From contig CACYDO010000335.1 in assembly GCA_902773165.1 (NCBI GenBank), forward strand, positions 1 through 9,011: a DNA stretch of 9,011 nucleotides, read 5' to 3'. Each line of letters begins with the position of its first letter. Positions within the stretch are counted from its first letter, which is position 1. This DNA is from an uncultured Ruminococcus sp. GTDB taxonomy: Bacteria > Bacillota > Clostridia > Oscillospirales > Acutalibacteraceae. Shown here one piece after another: positions 1-4,780 of the stretch. Below the pieces are notes generated by a model. It searched no databases and had not been told where the DNA came from. It saw only the letters and a list, made by a program, of their open reading frames with translations. The translations under genes and the position numbers were made by a program.

Positions 1-42
1 AACTCTGTTGAAGCTGTAATTATTACTTCGGCAGCTAAATAA
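1..42 (+). CDS. Possible C-terminal end of an upstream gene (partial)
   Basis: Reading from base 1, frame 1 stays open for 13 codons (NSVEAVIITSAAK) and stops at TAA 40-42. The other two forward frames stop sooner. A short open stretch at a window edge is weak evidence, but the AT-rich sequence just after it looks like the end of a gene. No function can be assigned from 13 residues, and it may be chance. Confidence 0.3.
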   Translation, partial: NSVEAVIITSAAK

Positions 43-238
43 TTATAAATAAATTTTGGTTTCAGCCCCCAACCTAGCCCGGTAAAACTACTCATAACAG
101 TTTACAATAATCCTCAGATCGGATAATATGCCGCAATCAATAATCAGACGAAATTGAACTCCTCACCGGGCAAGCATAAGCAAGCAGTAAGTGCATCTAG
201 TTTTATGTAAATTGCGCATATGACATCATGCAAACTAT

Positions 239-284
239 AAAACGCGGAGATCAACCCACTGTCACTTCAAAGTAAAATCGGAAC
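239..284 (+). repeat. Intergenic repeat module 1, copy A
   Basis: This 46-bp stretch aligns without gaps to 4600-4645, with 38 of 46 bases identical by my count. The conserved ends are AAAACGCGGAGA and AAAGTAAAATCGGAAC, and most differences fall in two short internal patches (256-260 and 265-268). Conserved ends with a variable interior suggest a family of related repeats rather than a recent duplication. Here it lies directly before module 2. Confidence 0.8.
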
Positions 285-325
285 TGCCTGTGGGCGGTGG
301 CCAAGCGGCCACAGGCTGTTCCGGT
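277..325 (+). repeat. Long hairpin at the junction of repeat modules 1 and 2
   Basis: Bases 277-293 pair with 309-325. The core is GGAACTGCCTGTGG against CCACAGGCTGTTCC with one T-T mismatch, extended outward by C-G, T-G and A-T pairs. The 15-nt loop overlaps an alternative perfect 6-bp hairpin (GTGGCC 297-302, loop AAGC, GGCCAC 307-312). No T tract follows, so it is not a standard terminator. The stem joins the right end of module 1 to the left end of module 2. Confidence 0.7.
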
Positions 326-375
326 GAAGTTTATGGTAGACGACGACTTATTGCCGCGTCTGCCACTTTTGCAGT
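295..375 (+). repeat. Intergenic repeat module 2, copy A
   Basis: About 81 bp similar to 4443-4522. Shared anchors are CGGYGGCCAAGC (295-306), CAGGCWGTTCCG (312-323), CTTATTGCCGCG (347-358, exact) and CTTTTGCAGT (366-375, exact). A short indel lies between the second and third anchors. It follows module 1 here but precedes it in the other copy. Confidence 0.75.
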
Positions 376-593
376 CAGGGCGGCGGCCGTCTTTAGGGAT
401 CAATTTCGGACGCGGGCGCAAACTGTAGCTTATATAAAACTATGGGCGCGTACTGCGTGTGGCCGCGTGGTCACCCACAAAGTTTACATATATTTAATAA
501 TAATTGACTGATTTTGTAGTAAAATAAATGTTGGAGCGATAAACATTGTCGCTTCGATGATAATACAAAATTTTCCTATGTCGGGGCAGTTTT

Positions 594-983
594 ATGGACA
601 GAAAAAATGATCGGCGTGCGTCAGCCGAAAAAATGAATAAGCTTAAAAGCGCTTGCGATTCGCTGAATAAGGCTCAGAAAAATTCTGAATACGCAGATGT
701 TAGGCGGCTTATCACACAGTGCCGTCTGAACGACGCAGAGGAGCTTCTCGACAGCGTAGGTAATCTTACTCGCTGCGGCGAATGGTGTTACCTCAAGGCG
801 CTTGTGCTTTTTAAGCTCGGATTTGCCAACGAAGCCAAGGTCTATGCGAAGCGTGCTGTTGATTCTGAAAATGATAACGGCGAATTTATCGAGCTTTATA
901 ATAAAATAGAAAAATCTGCCGACAAAAATAACGATATTACAATACTTTCGTCATTGCTCAGATTTTTCGGGAGGACAAGCTGA
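594..983 (+). CDS. TPR-repeat protein resembling the C-terminal half of clostridial J-domain proteins
   Basis: The product is 129 aa, has no membrane segment and is probably cytoplasmic. Residues 33-105 have the helix pattern of tetratricopeptide repeats, with motifs such as YADVRRLI, DAEELLDSV, EWCYLKALVLFKLG and AKVYAKRAVD. From memory this resembles the region after the J domain in clostridial DnaJ-like proteins. Residues 11-28 (AEKMNKLKSACDSLNKAQ) resemble the last helix of a J domain, but the HPD motif and earlier helices are absent, and the frame has a stop at 558-560 upstream. It could therefore be a stand-alone TPR adaptor or a shortened co-chaperone; no enzymatic function is evident. 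The start at 594 has only a weak GGGG ribosome site at 583-586; ATG 633 (residue 14) is an alternative. The stop overlaps the next start (TGATG), suggesting coupled translation. Confidence 0.75.
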   Translation: MDRKNDRRASAEKMNKLKSACDSLNKAQKNSEYADVRRLITQCRLNDAEELLDSVGNLTRCGEWCYLKALVLFKLGFANEAKVYAKRAVDSENDNGEFIELYNKIEKSADKNNDITILSSLLRFFGRTS

Positions 984-1513
984 TGAGCTATCCTGCGAAG
1001 TCGGGAATGCGCGTGGCTTTTTGCGGAATACTTACTGCACTTGCAGCAGTTTTTATGATACTCGTTCCGGTGCTCCCGGTTCTGATGTACTGCTGCCCTC
1101 TTCTTTCGGGAATGTGTGTAGCGATCGCCGCAAAGGAGTACGGCGCAAGGTATGCTGTGCTCGTTTATACCGCAGCTTCAATAGTTTCAATTCTGCTTGT
1201 CGCCGATAAAGAAGCGGTGAGCGTTTTTGTTTTGCTTATGGGCGCGTATCCGATTTTATCATATGTTCTGAAAAAACTCAGCTTCGGAGTCAGAATTTCA
1301 ATAAAGCTGGTCTATATCAATGTCGCCGCCATGCTTTATTATTTCATCTGCGTGCTGATCCTCGGAATACCTGAAGACAGCTTCGGTTCGCTGCCGTTTA
1401 TCATGCTTGCGGCGGCGAATTTAATTATGCTTATGTACGACAGGGCTATCGAAAGCGTAGTCACTGTATATGAAAAAAGGTTCAGAAAAAAGATAATGAA
1501 AGGAAAAATGTAA
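983..1513 (+). CDS. Small polytopic membrane protein of unknown function
   Basis: The product is 176 aa and very hydrophobic, with five or six likely membrane helices near residues 11-33, 34-50, 55-74, 77-95, 107-129 and 137-153. The C-terminus is basic (KRFRKKIMKGK) and probably cytoplasmic. There is no cleavable signal peptide and I see no catalytic motif. Proteins of this kind sit near DnaJ-like and proC genes in other Clostridia as far as I recall, but I cannot name a family. The ATG at 983 overlaps the previous stop by 1 nt and is preceded by GGGAGG at 970-975, so the start is well supported. proC begins 1 nt after its stop, so the three genes are very likely one transcript. Confidence 0.8.
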   Translation: MSYPAKSGMRVAFCGILTALAAVFMILVPVLPVLMYCCPLLSGMCVAIAAKEYGARYAVLVYTAASIVSILLVADKEAVSVFVLLMGAYPILSYVLKKLSFGVRISIKLVYINVAAMLYYFICVLILGIPEDSFGSLPFIMLAAANLIMLMYDRAIESVVTVYEKRFRKKIMKGKM

Positions 1514-1514
1514 C

Positions 1515-2315
1515 ATGAAAAAAATAGGATTTATCGGTGCAGGAAATATGGCTACAGCCATTATTAACGGACTTCTGCGCAGCGGCTCTGCCGACGGTGA
1601 GCATATCACCGTGTTCGACGTGATTCCTGAAAAGCTTGCGCTTATCGCCGGGGAAAAAGGCGTGCAGAGTGCGCCCGACGCTAAAACTGCCGCTGAGCTT
1701 TCGGATATCGTTGTTCTTGCCGTAAAGCCGCAGAATTACGCCGAGGTTCTTGAAAGCCTGCGCCCGGCTGTAACAACCGAAAAGGTTATCGTAACGATCG
1801 CCGCAGGTATTTCGACAGATTACATAGCAAAGACACTTGGCGTTGACTGTCCGATGGTCAGAGTTATGCCGAATACTCCGCTTCTTCTGGGCAAGGGCGC
1901 AACTGCTCTGAGCAGAAGAAATATTTCCGACGACGATTTTAAATGCGTTTACGATATGTTCGCTAACGGCGGTGAAACCGTTATCCTCGATGAATCAAAG
2001 ATGAACAGCGTAATTGCAGTTAACGGCAGCAGCCCTGCATACGTTTATCTTTTTGCAAAGGCGATGGTGGATTACGCCGTTAAAGAGGGCATTGACGAGA
2101 ACGACGCTTTAAAGCTTGTCTGCGCAACATTGAAGGGCAGCGCGGAAATGCTCGAAAAATCAGGCGATACGCCCGATGTGCTTATAAAGAAGGTGTCCTC
2201 TCCGGGCGGAACAACGCTCAAGGCGCTCGAAAAGCTTGACGAAAAGGATTTCTATAATTCTGTCATTGAAGCTATGGACGCCTGCACGAAAAGAGCAGAC
2301 GAGCTTGCACTGTAA
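1515..2315 (+). CDS. proC: Pyrroline-5-carboxylate reductase
   Basis: The enzyme catalyses the last step of proline synthesis in the cytoplasm, reducing 1-pyrroline-5-carboxylate to L-proline with NAD(P)H. At 266 aa it has the normal family length. The N-terminal Rossmann dinucleotide fold begins at once with GFIGAGNMA (residues 5-13). MPNTP at 118-122 is typical of the family, and the C-terminal helical dimerisation domain carries SSPGGTT (228-234), part of the P5CR signature. The start has an AAGGA ribosome site at 1500-1504, overlapping the end of the upstream gene. The 1-nt spacing indicates translation from a shared message. No proA or proB gene is in the window. Nothing looks degraded. 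Confidence 0.95.
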   Translation: MKKIGFIGAGNMATAIINGLLRSGSADGEHITVFDVIPEKLALIAGEKGVQSAPDAKTAAELSDIVVLAVKPQNYAEVLESLRPAVTTEKVIVTIAAGISTDYIAKTLGVDCPMVRVMPNTPLLLGKGATALSRRNISDDDFKCVYDMFANGGETVILDESKMNSVIAVNGSSPAYVYLFAKAMVDYAVKEGIDENDALKLVCATLKGSAEMLEKSGDTPDVLIKKVSSPGGTTLKALEKLDEKDFYNSVIEAMDACTKRADELAL

Positions 2316-2316
2316 T

Positions 2317-2340
2317 TGCCCGTACCCGGGCAGGCATATT
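2317..2340 (+). terminator. Weak terminator-like hairpin after proC
   Basis: TGCCCG (2317-2322) pairs perfectly with CGGGCA (2327-2332) around the tetraloop TACC, starting 2 nt after the proC stop. Only a broken T-rich tract (ATATTTT at 2336-2342) follows, starting several bases after the stem, so termination may be partial. It could instead mark mRNA processing between proC and the next gene. Confidence 0.4.
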
Positions 2341-2341
2341 T

Positions 2342-2393
2342 TCCATTTCTGTTTCATATCAATTATTCAAAACGAGAAATGAAACAGAAAGGA
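2342..2393 (+). promoter_or_regulatory. Stem-loop that would sequester the ribosome binding site of the SpoIIM-like gene
   Basis: TTTCTGTTTCAT (2346-2357) and ATGAAACAGAAA (2379-2390) are a perfect 12-bp inverted repeat with a 21-nt AT-rich loop. Past a single bulged A (2345), TCC at 2342-2344 pairs with GGA at 2391-2393. The Shine-Dalgarno sequence AAAGGA (2388-2393) is therefore entirely in the stem, 8 nt before the ATG at 2402. In RNA this would repress initiation until opened; in DNA the same dyad could be an operator. No T tract follows, so it is not a terminator. Confidence 0.6.
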
Positions 2394-2401
2394 TTTTGCT
2401 C

Positions 2402-3070
2402 ATGAAAAGTATTGTTATCGCACTTCCGCAGCCGTCTGTGAATGCTGACGCCGAGAGCGAGCCGCCGCGCCCGATGGGGGAGAGAATATCGTCTTTTCTT
2501 CGTCAGTACGGTGCAGCGCTGTTTTTTCTGATCTTATTGATTTCGGGAATGATCGTAGGGGCGGTGAGAACCTCGGCGGCTCAGGCTGTACCGGGTAAAA
2601 TAGACGAGTTCTTCGCCTCGCTGCCTGTGACGTTTGAGAAGAAAACTCCGATAGCCGTTTTTTCGGATTCATTTTCGGCTTCTTTTATTTTTGCAGCGGC
2701 GCTGTGTTTCCTTGCGCTTACTCCGGCAGGACTTCCGTCAATTCCGGCTTTGGTTTTTTTTCGCGGCTACGAGTACGGGGTTGTGGCTGGCTGTCTGTGC
2801 GTTCAGTACGGATTCAGGGGGCTTGCGTATTTTCTTTCGGTCATACTTGCAGGCGCGTTTTTGGCGTCGCTTTCTCTCGTTTACTTATCTCAGTTCTGTC
2901 TGCAATGCTCGGGGGCAATGCTTCTTGCCGCGGCAGGTCACGCAGGAGGACGGGCGCTGAGAGATAAATTCCGCGACCTGATCATGAACGCGGCATATGC
3001 GATAATACTGATAGTTTTCGCCTCCTTGACGGATACGGTGCTGTATCTTCTCATAGGAAGATTGTTTTAG
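2402..3070 (+). CDS. SpoIIM-like (stage II sporulation protein M / DUF95-type) membrane protein
   Basis: The product is 222 aa. A short polar, proline-containing N-terminus (residues 1-30) precedes about five membrane helices near 35-55, 92-108, 113-134, 140-165 and 195-219. The first helix followed by a soluble loop (56-90), then a hydrophobic block with FFRGYEYGVVAG and a final hydrophobic hairpin, match the layout of SpoIIM, and the length is close to B. subtilis SpoIIM (about 214 aa). In sporulating Firmicutes SpoIIM works with SpoIID and SpoIIP in cell-wall remodelling during engulfment; a role here is inferred by family only. ATG 2402 is preferred over TTG 2396 because AAAGGA (2388-2393) is well spaced from it. 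That site lies inside a stem-loop, so translation may be controlled. The YesL-like gene follows. Confidence 0.65.
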   Translation: MKSIVIALPQPSVNADAESEPPRPMGERISSFLRQYGAALFFLILLISGMIVGAVRTSAAQAVPGKIDEFFASLPVTFEKKTPIAVFSDSFSASFIFAAALCFLALTPAGLPSIPALVFFRGYEYGVVAGCLCVQYGFRGLAYFLSVILAGAFLASLSLVYLSQFCLQCSGAMLLAAAGHAGGRALRDKFRDLIMNAAYAIILIVFASLTDTVLYLLIGRLF

Positions 3071-3095
3071 ATTTTTTCCAAATCATTATGCTGCC

Positions 3096-3103
3096 GCACA
3101 AAG
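3096..3103 (+). repeat. Target-site duplication, left copy (GCACAAAG)
   Basis: GCACAAAG lies immediately left of the left inverted repeat and is repeated exactly at 3380-3387. A preceding C is also shared (3095 and 3379), so the duplication is 8 or 9 bp. Confidence 0.8.
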
Positions 3104-3379
3104 GCAAAGTCATCAACTTAAGGTTACTGCCTAAGTATAACCCCTCAGTCGGCTGCGCCGACAGCGTCTCAGATGCCGCTTCGGTCGGTGCTTCTGCTTC
3201 GCAGAGGTCTCCACTGGAGGCCCTCACCCTTTCAGGGGGGCACCTGCCAAGTAAAAGCACACCGCAAGCCTCCCCTGAAAGGGGAGGTGTCATGACGCAT
3301 AGCGGCATGACGGAGGGGTTCGACAATGAGCTTAAGCAAACAATAAACTATTTGATATCTACTAAGTTGATGACATTGC
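3104..3379. mobile_element. MITE-like non-autonomous insertion element, 276 bp
   Basis: The ends are 17-bp inverted repeats: GCAAAGTCATCAACTTA (3104-3120) and TAAGTTGATGACATTGC (3363-3379), 16 of 17 bases complementary. An exact 8-bp direct repeat GCACAAAG flanks them, the mark of transposition. The element encodes no transposase, so it would need one in trans. Its interior carries further nested inverted repeats, including a GC-rich module at 3139-3320. Removing the element and one duplication leaves a 42-bp gap between the two membrane-protein genes, a normal operon spacing. I cannot assign the IS family; 8-bp duplications occur in several. The intact target duplication argues for a fairly recent insertion. 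Confidence 0.8.
3139..3320. repeat. Nested GC-rich inverted-repeat module inside the MITE
   Basis: AACCCCTCAGTC (3139-3150) and GACGGAGGGGTT (3309-3320) are complementary at 11 of 12 positions. Within them are GTCGGC/GCCGAC (3148-3153, 3157-3162), a perfect 12-bp pair CCCTTTCAGGGG / CCCCTGAAAGGG (3227-3238, 3272-3283), and a competing short hairpin CCTCCCC/GGGGAGG (3269-3275, 3281-3287). The module looks like a family of GC-rich repeats I recall in gut Clostridia genomes, which I cannot verify here. It has no visible target duplication of its own. Confidence 0.65.
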
Positions 3380-3387
3380 GCACAAAG
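3380..3387 (+). repeat. Target-site duplication, right copy, running into a ribosome binding site
   Basis: This is the second copy of GCACAAAG. Its last four bases form the start of AAAGGGGG (3384-3391), the ribosome binding site of the YesL-like gene, so the element inserted right at the edge of that site. Confidence 0.8.
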
Positions 3388-3391
3388 GGGG
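3384..3391 (+). promoter_or_regulatory. Ribosome binding site of the YesL-like gene, deciding its start
   Basis: AAAGGGGG ends 5 nt before ATG 3397. It supports this start over the in-frame ATG at 3088, which lies upstream of the mobile element and has no ribosome site. Confidence 0.75.
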
Positions 3392-3396
3392 TGTGT

Positions 3397-4323
3397 ATGG
3401 TGGCTGATAAAAGAGTAAATACCGAGGCGTACAGCGAAAAGCCCATGCGCTCTGTCCGGTTTTTTAATCTGTATTTTTCGGGATTCGGACAATTAGTTCT
3501 TGCAAATCTGTTTCTGCTGCCGTTCGACCTTTTGGCGGCAGGAAGTCTTTTTTTGACGTATCATTTCTTAGGCGGAATAAATATCGTCGCGGCAGCGGCT
3601 TCTCTGATAATTCTCAATATCGGAATGTCGGGAACGGCGCTGATTTGCCGGTACATCTGCGAGGAGAAGGAGTTCTCCGCGTTTGCTGCGTTCAAAAAGG
3701 GGCTAAAAGATAATTCTGTGCAATTCCTTCTGCACGGTATTATATTTTTTGCAGTATTCGCAGTCAGCTATTTTTCCGTTATTCTTTATTACAACGGAAC
3801 GAAAACAAACGCGGTTTTCTGGCTTCCGCTGATAATAACGGCGTTGATCGCAGCAGCGGCGCTTTTTGCTTTGTATTATCCAAACGTCATGACTGTGACT
3901 ATGGATATTCCGATGAAGGATATTTACCGGAATTGTCTGTTGTTTTCCTTCGGTGAACTGAAAAATAATCTCATGGCGACTGCCGCGCTGCTAATTCTTG
4001 GCGCAGTCATATTTACGATCGCCTATATCATAAATAATATGCTGGTTATCCTTGTGATACTGGGAGCGCTGCAAATTTTTGTCATTCCTTCGACCGTTCA
4101 GTATATTATTACGTTTTACGTCTATGACGATATGGTCGGTATCCTCGATGAAACGCGCAGGAACAGACGTGATGACGAGGAAGAGAAAGCTTCGGCAAAG
4201 CCTGTTCTGAACAAGGAGGAAGCCGAGGATATTTCGCGAATTCTTCCCGATGAGGATAAGGACGAATATATATTTTATAATGGTCGAATGATAAAGCGAT
4301 CCGAGATCGAGAAGTTTCTGTAA
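3397..4323 (+). CDS. YesL-like (DUF624 family) membrane protein
   Basis: The product is 308 aa with about six membrane helices near residues 30-55, 60-85, 110-132, 142-165, 192-215 and 218-240. The early FFNLYFSGFGQLVLANLFLL block, the loop RYICEEKEFSAFAAFKKGLKDN (84-105) and a later hydrophobic pair fit the DUF624/YesL layout; B. subtilis YesL lies in a pectin-use cluster but its role is not settled. A charged cytoplasmic tail (251-308) ends with DEYIFYNGRMIKRSEIEKF. The frame stays open upstream to ATG 3088, but those 103 codons mostly translate the inserted element, so I start at 3397. Without the insertion the gene would lie 42 bp after the SpoIIM-like gene, and the two were probably co-transcribed. 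A hairpin terminator follows. Confidence 0.75.
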   Translation: MVADKRVNTEAYSEKPMRSVRFFNLYFSGFGQLVLANLFLLPFDLLAAGSLFLTYHFLGGINIVAAAASLIILNIGMSGTALICRYICEEKEFSAFAAFKKGLKDNSVQFLLHGIIFFAVFAVSYFSVILYYNGTKTNAVFWLPLIITALIAAAALFALYYPNVMTVTMDIPMKDIYRNCLLFSFGELKNNLMATAALLILGAVIFTIAYIINNMLVILVILGALQIFVIPSTVQYIITFYVYDDMVGILDETRRNRRDDEEEKASAKPVLNKEEAEDISRILPDEDKDEYIFYNGRMIKRSEIEKFL

Positions 4324-4354
4324 ACACAGCTGAAGTTTTTTGCGCAGCTTTTTC

Positions 4355-4386
4355 AAAAAAGCATGGCGAAAAGCTTCGGCTTTTTT
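4355..4386 (+). terminator. Intrinsic terminator after the YesL-like gene
   Basis: AAAAAAGC (4355-4362) pairs perfectly with GCTTTTTT (4379-4386), ending in a six-T run. Nested inside, AAAAGC and GCTTTT close a TTCG tetraloop (4369-4384), a stable alternative fold. It starts about 30 bp after the stop codon. The A-rich left arm means it may work in both directions. Confidence 0.75.
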
Positions 4387-4442
4387 ATCGTGTTCATTAT
4401 CACAACTATCAATTCAACGCTTGTAAACCCCCCCACAACTCC

Positions 4443-4522
4443 CGGCGGCCAAGCAGGCGCAGGCAGTTCCGCTGTAGGTTTTGACCGACGACACTTATTG
4501 CCGCGATTGATGCTTTTGCAGT
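4443..4522 (+). repeat. Intergenic repeat module 2, copy B
   Basis: This copy matches 295-375 with the exact anchors CTTATTGCCGCG (4494-4505) and CTTTTGCAGT (4513-4522). Its left part, CAGGCAGTTCCG (4460-4471), is the exact reverse complement of CGGAACTGCCTG at 4666-4677, so this repeat unit has inverted ends. Confidence 0.75.
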
Positions 4523-4599
4523 GCGTATATTCTTCGTGTATTGGACATGGTTAGTGTTAGTGTAAAAAAATAGTAGGCTAGAATAATAGTAGTCAGCCC

Positions 4600-4645
4600 A
4601 AAACGCGGAGACCAACTGACCGTCATGGTAAAGTAAAATCGGAAC
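4600..4645 (+). repeat. Intergenic repeat module 1, copy B
   Basis: A 46-bp counterpart of 239-284, 38 of 46 bases identical, including a 16-bp exact match AAAGTAAAATCGGAAC (4630-4645). Here it follows module 2 after a 77-bp AT-rich spacer. Confidence 0.8.
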
Positions 4646-4650
4646 CGTCA

Positions 4651-4701
4651 GCGGCGACACGCCGCCGGAACTGCCTGTCGGCGCTTGCCGATGCCGACAG
4701 G
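4651..4701 (+). repeat. Two adjacent GC hairpins at the right end of repeat copy B
   Basis: The first is GCGGCG (4651-4656) with CGCCGC (4660-4665) around ACA. The second is CCTGTCGGC (4674-4682) with GCCGACAGG (4693-4701), a perfect 9-bp stem with a 10-nt loop. No T tract follows the second, so it is unlikely to be a plain terminator. It ends 12 bp before the gltX -35 box. Confidence 0.7.
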
Positions 4702-4713
4702 ATAAATTGTGTA

Positions 4714-4742
4714 TTGAAATTTTATGGAAAATGTGATATAAT
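4714..4742 (+). promoter_or_regulatory. Sigma-A promoter of the gltX operon
   Basis: TTGAAA (4714-4719) and TATAAT (4737-4742) are separated by the ideal 17 bp, and TGA before the -10 gives an extended -10 element. Transcription should start near 4749-4750, leaving a leader of about 30 nt. That is too short for a T-box or other riboswitch downstream of this promoter. Confidence 0.85.
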
Positions 4743-4780
4743 ATCATGAATGTAATCATAAAATGGGGAGAAGTATAATT

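Larger units (their letters stand above)
43..593. other. Non-coding intergenic region upstream of the TPR-proC cluster
   Basis: About 550 bp without a credible gene. An open frame at 290-511 lies across the GC-rich repeat, has no ribosome binding site and gives a low-complexity product, so I do not call it. Bases 43-238 are AT-rich and I see no RNA gene or clear promoter there. Bases 239-375 hold two repeat modules that recur upstream of gltX. Bases 376-480 are GC-rich and unexplained. Bases 481-593 are AT-rich and must contain the leader of the gene at 594. A TTGACT at 504-509 lacks a good -10 at normal spacing. A weak hairpin (533-539 with 549-555, one G-T pair) lies in the leader. Confidence 0.6.
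4387..4713. other. Non-coding intergenic region holding the second copy of the repeat modules
   Basis: About 330 bp between the terminator and the gltX promoter, with no credible gene on either strand. It holds a run of seven C (4428-4434), repeat module 2 (4443-4522), an AT-rich spacer (4523-4599), module 1 (4600-4645), and two perfect hairpins (4651-4665 and 4674-4701). It ends just before the gltX -35 box. Confidence 0.7.

Noticed and set aside
290..511. Open frame of 73 codons in the upstream region
   Set aside because: It lies across a GC-rich hairpin repeat, has no ribosome binding site, and its product has no recognisable features.
504..530. Promoter TTGACT with TAAATG for the TPR-proC cluster
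   Set aside because: The spacing is only 15 bp and the -10 is poor; a promoter is expected hereabouts but I could not fix it.
3088..3396. N-terminal extension of the YesL-like protein
   Set aside because: It mostly translates the inserted element; ATG 3088 has no ribosome site, whereas ATG 3397 has AAAGGGGG at 5 nt spacing.
239..4701. CRISPR array
   Set aside because: The repeats are few, far apart, unequal and in different order, with no regular spacers and no cas genes.
4387..4780. T-box riboswitch in front of gltX
   Set aside because: No T-box core sequence is present, and the promoter at 4714-4742 leaves a leader of only about 30 nt.
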